From positions 4,340,001-4,404,000 of the forward strand of contig NZ_CP022521.1 in assembly GCF_002234535.1 (NCBI RefSeq): a DNA stretch of 64,000 nt. The letters run 5' to 3'. This stretch comes from Actinoalloteichus hoggarensis (lineage in GTDB: Bacteria; Actinomycetota; Actinomycetes; Mycobacteriales; Pseudonocardiaceae). Below the pieces are notes generated by a model. That model worked only from the letters and a program-made list of their open reading frames with translations. It ran no database searches and was not told the DNA's origin. Position numbers and translations under genes: made by a program. Shown here piece after piece: positions 24,228-33,702 of this stretch (position 1 is the stretch's first letter; every line of letters starts with the position of its first letter).

Positions 24228-24950
24228 GTGCGGGTGGCGTTGTTCGCGACGTGCGTGACCGACACGTTGTACCCGCGCACCGGGCAGGCCGTGGTGAAGC
24301 TGTTGGAACGGCTCGGCTGCGAGGTCGACTTCCCGGCAGCCCAGACCTGCTGCGGGCAGATGCACTACAACACCGGGTATCCGAGACACGCGGCCTCGCT
24401 GGCCGCCGACTACGAGCGGATCTTCACCGAGTACGACGCGGTGGTGGCCCCGTCGGGCTCCTGCGTCGGCATGGTCCGCGAGATCTACCCGAAGCTGCTC
24501 GACTCGACGCGGGCCGCGCAGCGCAGTCACGAGCTGTCGGAGTTCCTCGTGGACGTCCTCGGCGTCACCGACGTCGGCGCCTACTTCCCGCACCGCGTCA
24601 CCTATCACCCCACCTGTCATTCGCTGCGGATGCTCGAGGTCGGCGATCGACCGCTGCGGCTGTTGCGCGCGGTGCGCGGACTGGAGCTGGTCGAGCTGCC
24701 CGAGGCCGACTCCTGCTGCGGCTTCGGCGGCACCTTCGCCATCAAGAACGCCGACACCTCCGGCGCGATGCTGGCGGACAAGATCAAGGGCGTCACGGAG
24801 ACAGTCGCCGAGGTCCTCACCGCCGGGGACAACTCCTGTCTGATGCACATCGGCGGCGGGCTGTCCCGACTCCGGGCAGGCGTCAACCCGGTACACCTCG
24901 CCGAGATCCTGAGCAGCACGGAGGAGGAGCCATGGCAGGCCGTGGCGTGA
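24228..24950 (+). CDS. lutA: L-lactate utilisation Fe-S protein LutA
   Basis: A 240-aa subunit of the LutABC complex that oxidises L-lactate to pyruvate. It has the two Cys-rich CCG domains of the family: QTCCGQMHYNTG with the later APSGSCVGM, and YHPTCHSLRML with ADSCCGFGG. The GTG start at 24228 has GAGGAGG upstream. The last codons overlap the lutB start by 19 nt, so the three genes are translationally coupled. The assignment rests on the CCG pairs and the lutBC neighbours. Confidence 0.92.
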   Translation: MRVALFATCVTDTLYPRTGQAVVKLLERLGCEVDFPAAQTCCGQMHYNTGYPRHAASLAADYERIFTEYDAVVAPSGSCVGMVREIYPKLLDSTRAAQRSHELSEFLVDVLGVTDVGAYFPHRVTYHPTCHSLRMLEVGDRPLRLLRAVRGLELVELPEADSCCGFGGTFAIKNADTSGAMLADKIKGVTETVAEVLTAGDNSCLMHIGGGLSRLRAGVNPVHLAEILSSTEEEPWQAVA

Positions 24951-26362
24951 CCTGGCTGGGCACACCGACCTTCCCCAAGGCGGCGCGCACGGCCTTGGCG
25001 GACCCGCAGCTGCGCGCCAATCTGCGCAACGCCACCACCACGATCCGAGGCAAGCGGGCGGACGCGGTCGCGGAGCTGCCCGACTGGGAGCCGCTGCGCC
25101 GAGCCGGCGAGGCGATCAAGGACCAGGTGCTGGGCGACCTCGACACCTACCTGGAGCGGCTGGAGGCGGCGGTCACCGCGCGCGGCGGGATCGTGCACTG
25201 GGCACGAGACGCCGACGAGGCCAACGAGATCGTCCTGCGGCTGACCCGTGAGGCGGGCGCCGAGGAGGTCGTCAAGGTCAAGTCGATGGCCACCGCCGAG
25301 ATCGGGCTGAACGAGGCGCTGGCCGAAGGCGGGGTGCGCGCCGTGGAGACCGATCTCGCGGAGCTGATCGTGCAGCTCGGCGAGGACCGCCCCTCCCACA
25401 TCCTGGTGCCCGCCATCCATCGCAATCGTGCGGAGATCCGGGAGATCTTCCGGCGCGAGATGCCCGACGTGCCCGAGGACATCACCGACGAGCCGAAGGA
25501 GCTGGCCGAGGCGGCCCGCAGGCATCTTCGGCAGAAGTTCCTCACCGCGAAGGTGGCCGTGTCCGGGGCGAACTTCGCGGTGGCCGACAGCGGGTCGATC
25601 GTGGTGGTCGAGTCCGAGGGCAACGGTCGGATGTGCCTGACCCTGCCGGAGACGCTGATCACCGTGATGGGCATCGAGAAGGTGGTGCCCACCTGGTCCG
25701 ACCTGGAGGTCTTCCTTCAGCTGCTGCCGAGGTCGTCCACCGCGGAGCGGATGAACCCCTACACCTCGATCTGGACCGGGGTCACCCCCGGCGACGGGCC
25801 GAAGAACTTCCATCTCGTGCTGCTCGACAACGGACGCACCGACACGCTGGCCGACGAGGTGGGCAGGCAGGCGCTGCGCTGCATCCGCTGCTCGGCCTGC
25901 CTGAACGTGTGCCCGGTCTACGAGCGCACCGGGGGTGCGGCCTACGGCTCGGTGTATCCCGGTCCGATCGGCGCCATCCTGACCCCGCAGCTGCTCGGCG
26001 AGGACGTCGACAAGCAGGCGCGGTCACTGCCGTACGCCTCCTCGCTGTGCGGCGCGTGCTTCGAGGTGTGTCCCGTCCGCATCGACATCCCGGAGGTGCT
26101 GGTGCATCTGCGGGCCCAGGCGGTCGAGGCCAAGAACAAGACGTCCCCGGAGGCGGTGGCGATGTCCGCGCTGGCCTGGGCGATGGGCGACGCGCGACGG
26201 TGGGCCGCGACCCAGCGGATCGCCGGGATCGGCAGGTTGTTGAGCCGGGGCGGGCGGATCAGCAGCCTGCCCTGGCCTGGCTCGAAGTGGACCTCCTCGC
26301 GGGATCTGCCCGCCCCGCCCAAGGAGACGTTCCGCGCCTGGTGGAGGAGGACCCGTGGCTGA
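24932..26362 (+). CDS. lutB: L-lactate utilisation ferredoxin-type protein LutB
   Basis: A 476-aa subunit with an N-terminal LUD-type domain (about 60-300: VVKVKSMATAEIGLNEAL, LVPAIHRNRAEIREIF, SGANFAVADSGSIVVVESEGN) and two 4Fe-4S binding motifs, CIRCSACLNVCPVY and CGACFEVCPVRI, before a C-terminal tail of the LutB type. ATG 24932 has GGAGGAG upstream and lies inside the lutA 3' end. The stop overlaps the lutC start by 8 nt. Length and domain order are normal for LutB. Confidence 0.93.
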   Translation: MAGRGVTWLGTPTFPKAARTALADPQLRANLRNATTTIRGKRADAVAELPDWEPLRRAGEAIKDQVLGDLDTYLERLEAAVTARGGIVHWARDADEANEIVLRLTREAGAEEVVKVKSMATAEIGLNEALAEGGVRAVETDLAELIVQLGEDRPSHILVPAIHRNRAEIREIFRREMPDVPEDITDEPKELAEAARRHLRQKFLTAKVAVSGANFAVADSGSIVVVESEGNGRMCLTLPETLITVMGIEKVVPTWSDLEVFLQLLPRSSTAERMNPYTSIWTGVTPGDGPKNFHLVLLDNGRTDTLADEVGRQALRCIRCSACLNVCPVYERTGGAAYGSVYPGPIGAILTPQLLGEDVDKQARSLPYASSLCGACFEVCPVRIDIPEVLVHLRAQAVEAKNKTSPEAVAMSALAWAMGDARRWAATQRIAGIGRLLSRGGRISSLPWPGSKWTSSRDLPAPPKETFRAWWRRTRG

Positions 26363-27074
26363 GACCGAGCGAGCGGGCACGGACCCGGCGGCCGACAGGG
26401 CAGTGGACCAGGCGGCAGACCAGGCCGGGGCCGTTCCTGCGGCGGGCGAGCGGTCCGGCTCGGCGCGGGAGGCGGTGCTGCGCCGCGTCCGCGCCGCGCT
26501 GGCCGACCGTCCCGGCCCCGTCGCGGTACCCAGGGACTACGACCGCACCCGCGAGGCGGCCGATCCGCTCGCGCTGCTGGCCGAGCGGATCGAGGACTAC
26601 CGCGCGATGGTGCACCGCGTCCAGGCGGCCGAGCTGCCCGCGCGGATCACCGCGTCGTTGGCGGCCCGCGGCGCGCGACGAATGGCCGCGCCCGTCGACC
26701 TGCCCGCCGACTGGCTCGTCCCGGAGGTCGCCTGGCGGCTCGACACGGACCACTCGTCGACGATCGAGGAGCTGGACGGCATCGACGGCGTGCTCACCGG
26801 CTGCGCCGTGGCCGTGGCCGAGACCGGCACACTGGTGCTGGACGCGGGAGAGGCGCAGGGCCGACGAATGCTCACGCTGCTGCCCGACTACCACCTCTGT
26901 GTCGTCCGCGCCGACCAGGTGGCGGTCTCACTGCCCGAGGCGCTGGCCCGGCTCGACGGCACCAGGCCCCTGACGTTCGTGAGCGGTCCGTCGGCGACCA
27001 GCGACATCGAACTGAACCGCGTCGAAGGCGTGCACGGCCCCCGCACTCTGGAAGTGGTCATCGTCGACGCCTAG
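26355..27074 (+). CDS. lutC: L-lactate utilisation protein LutC
   Basis: A 239-aa LUD-domain subunit. The family core is seen in TGCAVAVAETGTLVLDAG, RRMLTLLPDYHLCVVRADQV and FVSGPSATSDIELNRVEGVHGPRTLEVVIVD. The first ~35 residues (DPAADRAVDQAADQAGA) are a low-complexity extension not usual for LutC, probably an unstructured leader. GTG 26355 starts inside the lutB 3' end. It is the last gene of the operon. Confidence 0.93.
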   Translation: MAETERAGTDPAADRAVDQAADQAGAVPAAGERSGSAREAVLRRVRAALADRPGPVAVPRDYDRTREAADPLALLAERIEDYRAMVHRVQAAELPARITASLAARGARRMAAPVDLPADWLVPEVAWRLDTDHSSTIEELDGIDGVLTGCAVAVAETGTLVLDAGEAQGRRMLTLLPDYHLCVVRADQVAVSLPEALARLDGTRPLTFVSGPSATSDIELNRVEGVHGPRTLEVVIVDA

Positions 27075-27783
27075 TACGCCGTCGACGTTCCGGCGCACTG
27101 TACGTTCACCCAGTATTGACAAGAAGCACCGGCTGTACTTAACTGATTACGTTATCCGCCATCTTCCCGGGCAGGCGGCGCCTGGGTGTTAGCGGTCGTT
27201 TGATTAATGACCGACGACGCACCACGTCGCAGTAGCGCGATGAGGACCGACGACGTCGAATCCATCGATTCGACTCGGTTCGATCATCGGGAGAGGTTGG
27301 CCGATTTTGTCAGTTCATCGATCCGGCGGCCAGAGGCGACACTCCGGCAGGCCCGCCGCGGGCTGATCCGGTCGCGGCCCGTCGTCCCCCGACTCCTCCG
27401 GACGGGACGTCCCGCGAGCCCTGAAGCCTCGTCCATCACCGTCACCTACCGGCGGGCGCGCTCACGCCGCCCCCGGCAGGCCGCTGTGGCCTGCCCGGAC
27501 ACCGGTCGGTGATCGACCACGGATGACCACGGAAGACCACTGACGACCGCCCACGAGCCCGGCGACGCATCGAGCATCGACCCTCCCGACGCCCGCCCAC
27601 CGCGGTCGTCCGCCGACCTGACACCGGCCGAGTGACCACGCGGCCGGCCCTCGACCCTGCCGCAAAGACGTTCGCCCGCCCTCGCCGATCGCGTTCCGTC
27701 AGCGAACGCGGGAAGGAGTCTGCCCGTAGACCTCGTCGCCGCCGACCGACGAATCTCGCCACCCGCCGAACAAGGAGCAACAA
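27075..27783. other. 709-bp intergenic region, AT-rich first third
   Basis: No convincing gene; a 101-codon Arg-rich ORF at 27207-27512 lacks a ribosome-binding site. A promoter-like TTGACA (27116-27121) with TTAACT (27139-27144) sits in an AT-richer patch unusual for this chromosome. Confidence 0.5.
27116..27144 (+). promoter_or_regulatory. Consensus-like promoter upstream of the ThuA/GSDH gene
   Basis: TTGACA and TTAACT with a 17-bp spacer. If it drives the large secreted protein, the 5' leader would be about 630 nt, so it could instead serve an unrecognised small transcript. Confidence 0.5.
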
Positions 27784-30700
27784 TTGCATCGCATCAGACG
27801 AGCGATGGGATTACTGATCGCATCCGCTCTCGCCATTCTGTTGACCGGGCCGGTCCCACAGGCCGCCGCGCAGGAGTCCGAGCAGCCCGAATTCCGTGCC
27901 CTGTTGTTCACGAAGGCCGTGGGTTACGTGCACAACTCGATCCCGAACGGGATCGCGATGTTCGAACGGCAGGCCGCCGAAGAGGGCTTCGAGCTGGTCG
28001 AGACCGATGACTCCGCCATCTTCAATGACGAGGACCTCGCCACGTTCGACGCGGTGATCATGCTCCAGAACTCGGGCATGGTCTGGGAGACCGACGAACA
28101 GCGGGAGGCGATCCAGACCTATCTGCGCAACGGCGGCGGCATCACGGCCGTGCACAACTCCCTGGACATGGGCATCGAGAACGACTTCCCCTGGTGGGAC
28201 GACACCATCAACGGCGGGGCGCACATGCCCACCCACTCGCCGGGCACCCTGGACGGCACCGCGTGGACCCTGGACCGGGTGCACCCCTCCACCGAGCATC
28301 TGCCGCAGGTGTGGGACCGGGCCGAGGAGTGGTACAACTTCGACCCCAACCCGAGGGGCAACGTCCACGTCCTGGTCGCCGCCGACGAGCGGACCTACAA
28401 CCCGGGCAATGACGCGATGGGGCCGGACCACCCGATCTCGTGGTGTCACCGTCCCGAGGGCGGCCGGGTGTGGGCCACCGCCATGGGACACGAGGCCGAC
28501 TCCTATGACAACGAGCCGCTGTTCCAGCAGCACGTGCTCGGCGGCCTCAAGTGGGCGGCGGGCGCCGTGGAGGGCGACTGCGGCGGGACCGTGTGGAACA
28601 ACTTCGAGAAGATCACGCTGGACGGCGACACCGACGACCCGATGCAGCTCGACGTCGCCGACGACGGCCGGGTCTTCGTGGCCGAGCGGGGCGGCGACCT
28701 GACCGTCTTCAAGCCGGACACCAACACCACCGTCACCGCGGGATCGCTGGACGTCTACACCGGCGGCGAGGACGGTCTGGTCGGCATGACGCTGGACCCC
28801 GACTTCACCGAGAACGGCTGGGTGTACCTGTACTACTCGCCCGCCGACGCCGAGGAGGACGTCAACAGGCTGTCCCGCTTCACCGTGGAGGGCGACACGC
28901 TCGACCTCGCCTCGGAGTCGGTGCTGCTGGACGTGCCCGCGTACCGCAGCCGGACCTACCCGGAGCCGGGACACACCGGCGGCGCGCTGGACTTCGGCAT
29001 CGACGGCACCCTGTTCCTCGGGGTGGGCGACGACGTGGCGCCGAACCTCTCGCCGCACTGGCAGGGTTACGCGCCGATCGACTGGCGGCCGGGCCAGGAG
29101 ATGCTGGACGCGGCACGCACCTCCGGCAACACCAACGACCTGCGCGGCAAGATCCTACGGATCACCCCGCTGGACGAGGGCGGCTACGCCATCCCCGAGG
29201 GCAACCTCTTCGAGGAGGGCACCGAGCTGACCCGCCCGGAGATCTACGCGATGGGCTTCCGCAACCCGTTCCGCTTCCGCGTCGACCCGGAGACCGGCCA
29301 TCTGCACGTCTCCGACTACGGCCCGGACCGCGGCGGTCAGCCGGACGAGCGCGGCCCGCAGGGCTTCGTGGAGTACGACGTGCTGACCGAGCCGGTGAAC
29401 TCGGGCTGGCCGTTCTGTCACGGGAACAACGAGCCGTACGCGCCGTACGACCCGGACACCGGCGAGGTGGGCGAGAAGTTCGACTGCGACAACCTCGTCA
29501 ACGAGTCGCCCAACAACACCGGCCTGACCGAGCTGCCGCCCGCGGAGATGCCGCAGGTCTGGTACGACTACGACGTCTCCCCGGAGTTCCCGGAGCTGGG
29601 GTCCGGCGGCAGCGCGCCGATGAGCGGCCCCGTGTACCGCTTCGACGCCGACAGCGAGTCGGAGACGAAGTTCCCCGAATACTTCGACGGGGTGCACTTC
29701 TTCTACGAGTGGTCGCGGAACTACATCAAGGAGTTCCACCTCGACGAGAACAACCAGTTCCTCAAGAGCAACGACTTCCTCGGCACCGAGACGTTCAACA
29801 AGCCGATGGACATGGAGTTCGGCGCGGACGGCTCGCTCTACCTGCTGGAGTGGGGCAGCGAGTTCGGCGGGGGCAACAGCAACTCGGGCCTCTACCGGAT
29901 CGACTACAACCAGGGCCAGAGCAGACCGGTCGCCGTGGCCTCCGCCAGCGCGACCAACGGGCCGACCCCGCTGGAGGTGGAGTTCTCCAGCGAGGGCAGC
30001 GCCGACCCGGCGGGCGGCGAGATCACGATCGGCTGGGACTTCGACGGCGACGGCACGGTCGACTCGACCGAGGCGAACCCCACGCACGTCTACACCGAGC
30101 CGGGCGTCTTCACCGCCCAACTCCAGGTGACCAACGTCGCGGACCAGACGGGGTACGCCAACATCGAGATCACCGTGGGCAACACCGCGCCCACCGTGAC
30201 GTTCGACGCCCCGCCGAACGGCGGAATGATCGAGTTCGGGGAGGACGTCTCCTACGAGCTGACCGTGACCGACCCGGAGGACGGCGAGGTCGACTGCGCC
30301 GAGGTGCTGGTGCGTCCGGCGCTCGGCCACGACGACCATGAACACGACACGAGCGACATCGCAGGCTGCTCGGGGACGGTCAACACCGCCGACCTCGGCG
30401 GGCATCCGGAGGGCGCGAACCTCTACTACGTCCTCAACGCCCGCTACACCGACGGCGGCGGCGAAGGCGTCGGCTCCCTCACCGGCTACGATCGGCGGGT
30501 GCTTCAGCCGAAGAACAAGCAGGCGGAGTACTTCACCGACTCGTCCGGGGTGCGCGTGGTCAGCGACTCCGGCGCGGAGAGCGGCGCCCGGATCGGCGAC
30601 GTCAGCGACGGCGACTGGATCTCCTTCGACCCGGTCAGCCTGGAGAACATCGACTCGGTGAGCTACCGGGTGTCCTCCATCGCCGAAGGCACGATCGAAC

Positions 30701-31974
30701 TGCGGGCCGGGTCGCCGGAGGGCGAACTGGTCGCGACCACGACGGTGCAGAACACCGGCGACTGGTCGAACTACGAACGGACCGAGTCCGTCGACGTCGA
30801 GCTCGCGGGCAGCCACACCGTCTACGTGGTGTTCCGCACGAACTCGAACAACTCGATGGACCTGGACTCGGTGCGCTTCGAGGGCGCGGGCTTCAGCACG
30901 CCGCCCGGTGGTGAGGATTCGACGCCTCCGGTCACCACGGCGAGCACCGCGCCGAGCGAGCCCGACGGCCGGGAAGGCTGGTACACCACCAGCCCCGTCG
31001 AGATCACCCTCGAGGCCACCGACGACGCCTCCGGCGTCGACACCACCGAATACCGCCTCGACGACGGCGACTGGACCACCTACGACCAACCCCTCACCCT
31101 CACCGACGACGGCACCCACACCCTCGACTACCGCTCCACCGACACCGCGGGCAACATCGAGGACACCCAGACCCTCGACCTCGCCATCGACACCACCGCC
31201 CCCACCACCGAGGTCGTGCTGCCCGAGAACGGCGAGCACGGCTGGCATGACGGGGAGGTGGTCGTGGAGCTGACCGCGTCCGACGAGGGCTCCGGCGTCG
31301 CCCGAACGGAGTGGAGCCTGGACGGCGGCGACTGGACCGCCTACACCGAACCGGTAATCGTGACCGGCGAGGGCCCGCATTCGGTGCTCTACCGGAGCGT
31401 CGACGTGGCGGGCAACGTCGAGGACGAGAAGGCCGCCACCATCCTCATCGACCACACCGCACCCACGCTGCTGGTCGCGGGCGTGGCCGACGGACGGGTC
31501 TACGGCGACGCCACCGACCTCGTCCTGAGCTGGCACGCCGAGGACGGGACCTCCGGGATCGACTCCGTGGTGGGCACCCTGAACTCGACGGAGCTGGCCT
31601 CCGGGGAGTACGTGCCGCTGCACCGGCTGGCACTGGGCATCCAGCGGCTGTCGGTGACCGCCACCGACCGCGCGGGCAACACCACCGAACAGTCGATCTC
31701 CTTCGCCACCACCACCTCCACCCGCGACATCAGCCAACTCATCGACCGATTCCGCGCCACCAACCGCCTCTCCCTCACCGCCACCACCCAACTCCGCGAC
31801 CAGCTCACCACCGCACGACTGGCCGAGGCACGAGGCGACGACTTCGCGACCATCGAAGAACTCCAGACGCTCCAGACCCTCGTCAACGACACCACCCTCG
31901 TCACCGCAGGCGACATCCGCACCACCCTCGACCGCGACATCCAAGCCGTCATCGACGCCATCGAGGGGGTGTGA
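27784..31974 (+). CDS. Large secreted ThuA - sugar dehydrogenase - PKD - CBM6 - FIMAH protein
   Basis: A 1396-aa multidomain exported protein for carbohydrate processing. After a signal peptide (about 1-30) come: a ThuA-like domain (about 37-260, LLFTKAVGYVHNSIP, GGGITAVHNSLD); a glucose/sorbosone-dehydrogenase-type beta-propeller (about 275-715, PMQLDVADDGRVFVAERGG, GHTGGALDFGIDG, YAMGFRNPFRFRVDP); a PKD domain (about 720-800, IGWDFDGDGTVDSTEANPTH); a CBM6-like domain (about 905-1040); OmpL47/Ig-like repeats (about 1050-1310, two copies of a DGGDWT/DGDWTTY module); and a C-terminal FIMAH-type helical domain (about 1315-1390). The start is an unusual TTG at 27784 with AAGGAG 6 nt upstream. 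Leu codons switch from CTG to CTC in two modules. Confidence 0.85.
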   Translation: MHRIRRAMGLLIASALAILLTGPVPQAAAQESEQPEFRALLFTKAVGYVHNSIPNGIAMFERQAAEEGFELVETDDSAIFNDEDLATFDAVIMLQNSGMVWETDEQREAIQTYLRNGGGITAVHNSLDMGIENDFPWWDDTINGGAHMPTHSPGTLDGTAWTLDRVHPSTEHLPQVWDRAEEWYNFDPNPRGNVHVLVAADERTYNPGNDAMGPDHPISWCHRPEGGRVWATAMGHEADSYDNEPLFQQHVLGGLKWAAGAVEGDCGGTVWNNFEKITLDGDTDDPMQLDVADDGRVFVAERGGDLTVFKPDTNTTVTAGSLDVYTGGEDGLVGMTLDPDFTENGWVYLYYSPADAEEDVNRLSRFTVEGDTLDLASESVLLDVPAYRSRTYPEPGHTGGALDFGIDGTLFLGVGDDVAPNLSPHWQGYAPIDWRPGQEMLDAARTSGNTNDLRGKILRITPLDEGGYAIPEGNLFEEGTELTRPEIYAMGFRNPFRFRVDPETGHLHVSDYGPDRGGQPDERGPQGFVEYDVLTEPVNSGWPFCHGNNEPYAPYDPDTGEVGEKFDCDNLVNESPNNTGLTELPPAEMPQVWYDYDVSPEFPELGSGGSAPMSGPVYRFDADSESETKFPEYFDGVHFFYEWSRNYIKEFHLDENNQFLKSNDFLGTETFNKPMDMEFGADGSLYLLEWGSEFGGGNSNSGLYRIDYNQGQSRPVAVASASATNGPTPLEVEFSSEGSADPAGGEITIGWDFDGDGTVDSTEANPTHVYTEPGVFTAQLQVTNVADQTGYANIEITVGNTAPTVTFDAPPNGGMIEFGEDVSYELTVTDPEDGEVDCAEVLVRPALGHDDHEHDTSDIAGCSGTVNTADLGGHPEGANLYYVLNARYTDGGGEGVGSLTGYDRRVLQPKNKQAEYFTDSSGVRVVSDSGAESGARIGDVSDGDWISFDPVSLENIDSVSYRVSSIAEGTIELRAGSPEGELVATTTVQNTGDWSNYERTESVDVELAGSHTVYVVFRTNSNNSMDLDSVRFEGAGFSTPPGGEDSTPPVTTASTAPSEPDGREGWYTTSPVEITLEATDDASGVDTTEYRLDDGDWTTYDQPLTLTDDGTHTLDYRSTDTAGNIEDTQTLDLAIDTTAPTTEVVLPENGEHGWHDGEVVVELTASDEGSGVARTEWSLDGGDWTAYTEPVIVTGEGPHSVLYRSVDVAGNVEDEKAATILIDHTAPTLLVAGVADGRVYGDATDLVLSWHAEDGTSGIDSVVGTLNSTELASGEYVPLHRLALGIQRLSVTATDRAGNTTEQSISFATTTSTRDISQLIDRFRATNRLSLTATTQLRDQLTTARLAEARGDDFATIEELQTLQTLVNDTTLVTAGDIRTTLDRDIQAVIDAIEGV

Positions 31975-32481
31975 CGGCCCGGCGGCACGACGGCACACAC
32001 CCGGCGCGCTGACCTGAGCATCGCCGCACACACCAGGCCTCGGGGTCTGTGGTCCATGCCGGACCGCAGGCCCCGAGGCCGTGTCCGGGCACCGTGTGTT
32101 GACGTGATCGGCGGCCTGCTCCGCTCGGTCGTCGGCGCGTGAGCGGCGCGGCCGGTGTGTCGGTCGGAGGTGGCGTGTCGAGACAGCGTGTCGAGACGAA
32201 GGCGCGATCCGCGTCGCGTCCTCCGTCGCCGTTCCGATCCGCCGTCGCCGCCCGGCGCCCGACTCCCCGCACTGGACTCCCGGCGGCGGCTCCGCCCACG
32301 AGACCGGTGATTTCGCCGATGCGCTCGGGACGGATTCGCCGTGAGGATGACTGCGGAACGTGATCGATGGCATCCCCGGAACACGAGCTGACCTCCCTCG
32401 ACCTCGGCGTTCATCACGACGTCGACATCGGCCCCCGCGTGTTTCGGCGATTCCGCTTTCGATGGACAGGAGTACAACGAC
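31975..32481. other. 507-bp intergenic region with a strong terminator
   Basis: Beyond the hairpin at 32036-32080 no feature is recognised. Confidence 0.6.
32036..32080 (+). terminator. Long hairpin after the ThuA/GSDH gene
   Basis: A 20-nt arm (32036-32055) pairs with 32061-32080 at 18 of 20 positions plus G-U pairs, closed by a 5-nt loop, 62 nt after the stop. No T-tract. Confidence 0.75.
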
Positions 32482-33393
32482 GTGCAGTCATCGAGCATCA
32501 CCTCCCGCGGCGGCAGACGTACCCGGCACAGCACCCTGTCTCGGCTGGCCGGCCTGGCCACGGCCCTGACTCTGATCGCGACCGGGGTGGCGATCGCACC
32601 CGCCGCCTCCGCACAGCAGAATCCGCACGAGCGGGGTCCCGCTCCCACCGAGAGCAGCATCGAGGCGCTGCGCGGCCCGTTCTCGGTCGCCGACACCCGC
32701 GTCTCCTCGCTGGTGTCCGGCTTCGGCGGCGGCACCATCTACTACCCCACCGACACCAGCCAGGGCACCTTCGGCGCCATCGCGGTGTCACCCGGTTACA
32801 CCGGCACCCAGTCCACGATCTCCTGGCTCGGCCCGAGGATCGCCTCGCAGGGCTTCGTCGTCTTCACCATCGACACGAACACGACGATCGACCAGCCCGA
32901 CAGCCGGGGCAGGCAGCTGCTGGCCGCGCTCGACTACCTCGTCGAGGACAGCAGGGTGCGCGACCGGATCGACTCGAACCGGCTCGGAGTGATGGGCCAC
33001 TCGATGGGCGGCGGCGGCAGTCTCGCGGCCGCTCAGGACCGACCCGCCCTCCAGGCCGCGATCCCGATGACCGGCTGGCATCTGTCCAAGAACTGGTCGC
33101 GAGTCCAGGTGCCGACGATGGTCATCGGCGCCGAGAACGACCTCATCGCCTCGGTGCGGACACACTCGATCCCGTTCTACGAGAGCCTGCCGTCCTCATT
33201 GGACAAGGCCTACCTGGAACTGGACGGCGCCTCGCACTTCGCCCCGAACATCTCCAACACCACGATCGCGAAGTACAGCATCTCGTGGCTCAAGCGGTTC
33301 ATCGACGACGACACCCGCTATGAGCAGTTCCTCTGCCCCGCGCCCACCGACCGGGAGATCTCGGAGTACCGGGACACCTGCCCGCACTCCTAG
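32482..33393 (+). CDS. Secreted cutinase/PETase-like polyester hydrolase
   Basis: A 303-aa alpha/beta hydrolase close in pattern to actinobacterial cutinases that hydrolyse polyesters such as PET (Thermobifida cutinases, LCC). A signal peptide ends near ASA-QQN (residue 44-45). The triad is S174 (GHSMGGGG), D220 (GAENDLIA) and H252 (ASHFAPN). The aromatic clamp and oxyanion positions of PETases are present: Y106 in SPGYTG, M175 after the Ser, W199 in [16 protein letters not shown] and [21 protein letters not shown] match the family closely. C285 and C300 can form the C-terminal disulfide. GTG 32482 has AGGAG upstream. It is a single gene; activity on PET itself needs testing. Confidence 0.93.
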   Translation: MQSSSITSRGGRRTRHSTLSRLAGLATALTLIATGVAIAPAASAQQNPHERGPAPTESSIEALRGPFSVADTRVSSLVSGFGGGTIYYPTDTSQGTFGAIAVSPGYTGTQSTISWLGPRIASQGFVVFTIDTNTTIDQPDSRGRQLLAALDYLVEDSRVRDRIDSNRLGVMGHSMGGGGSLAAAQDRPALQAAIPMTGWHLSKNWSRVQVPTMVIGAENDLIASVRTHSIPFYESLPSSLDKAYLELDGASHFAPNISNTTIAKYSISWLKRFIDDDTRYEQFLCPAPTDREISEYRDTCPHS

Positions 33394-33442
33394 GGTCGCC
33401 GCCGCGCGTGCGCCGAAGCACGCGCGAGCACATGAGACCGGC

Positions 33443-33481
33443 CGTCGACGGCGGTCGCCATCGGGGCGACCGCCGTCGACG
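33443..33481. terminator. Bidirectional hairpin between the hydrolase and isomerase genes
   Basis: A 17-nt arm cgtcgacggcggtcgcc (33443-33459) pairs perfectly with 33465-33481 over a 5-nt loop. It lies 50 nt after the hydrolase stop and about 220 nt beyond the convergent isomerase stop. The rest of this 309-bp gap shows nothing. Confidence 0.75.
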
Positions 33482-33702
33482 CGACCGGGTAAGCAGGACC
33501 GACCGAGGGGCCGGCCGGCCGACGTGATCGACCGACGGGGCGCGCCGCGCCGGTCCTGCGCCGCACCGACCGCCCGCGCCCGCGACGGCCCCTTCCCCGG
33601 GCCCGGGCCGACTCCGACGAAGACCGCTCGGCGCGGCCTTCGTCGAGGGGCCGCCGACGCCTCAGGCCGACGACCGGCCGGTCGTCTGGCCGTCCTCGAC
33701 GC

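Noticed and set aside
27100-27200. A tRNA or riboswitch in the AT-rich patch
   Set aside because: No cloverleaf or known aptamer pattern could be drawn; only a promoter-like pair is supported.
29155-32373. 1072-codon minus ORF opposite the ThuA/GSDH gene
   Set aside because: Shadow frame created by wobble GC of the coding strand; no recognisable fold.
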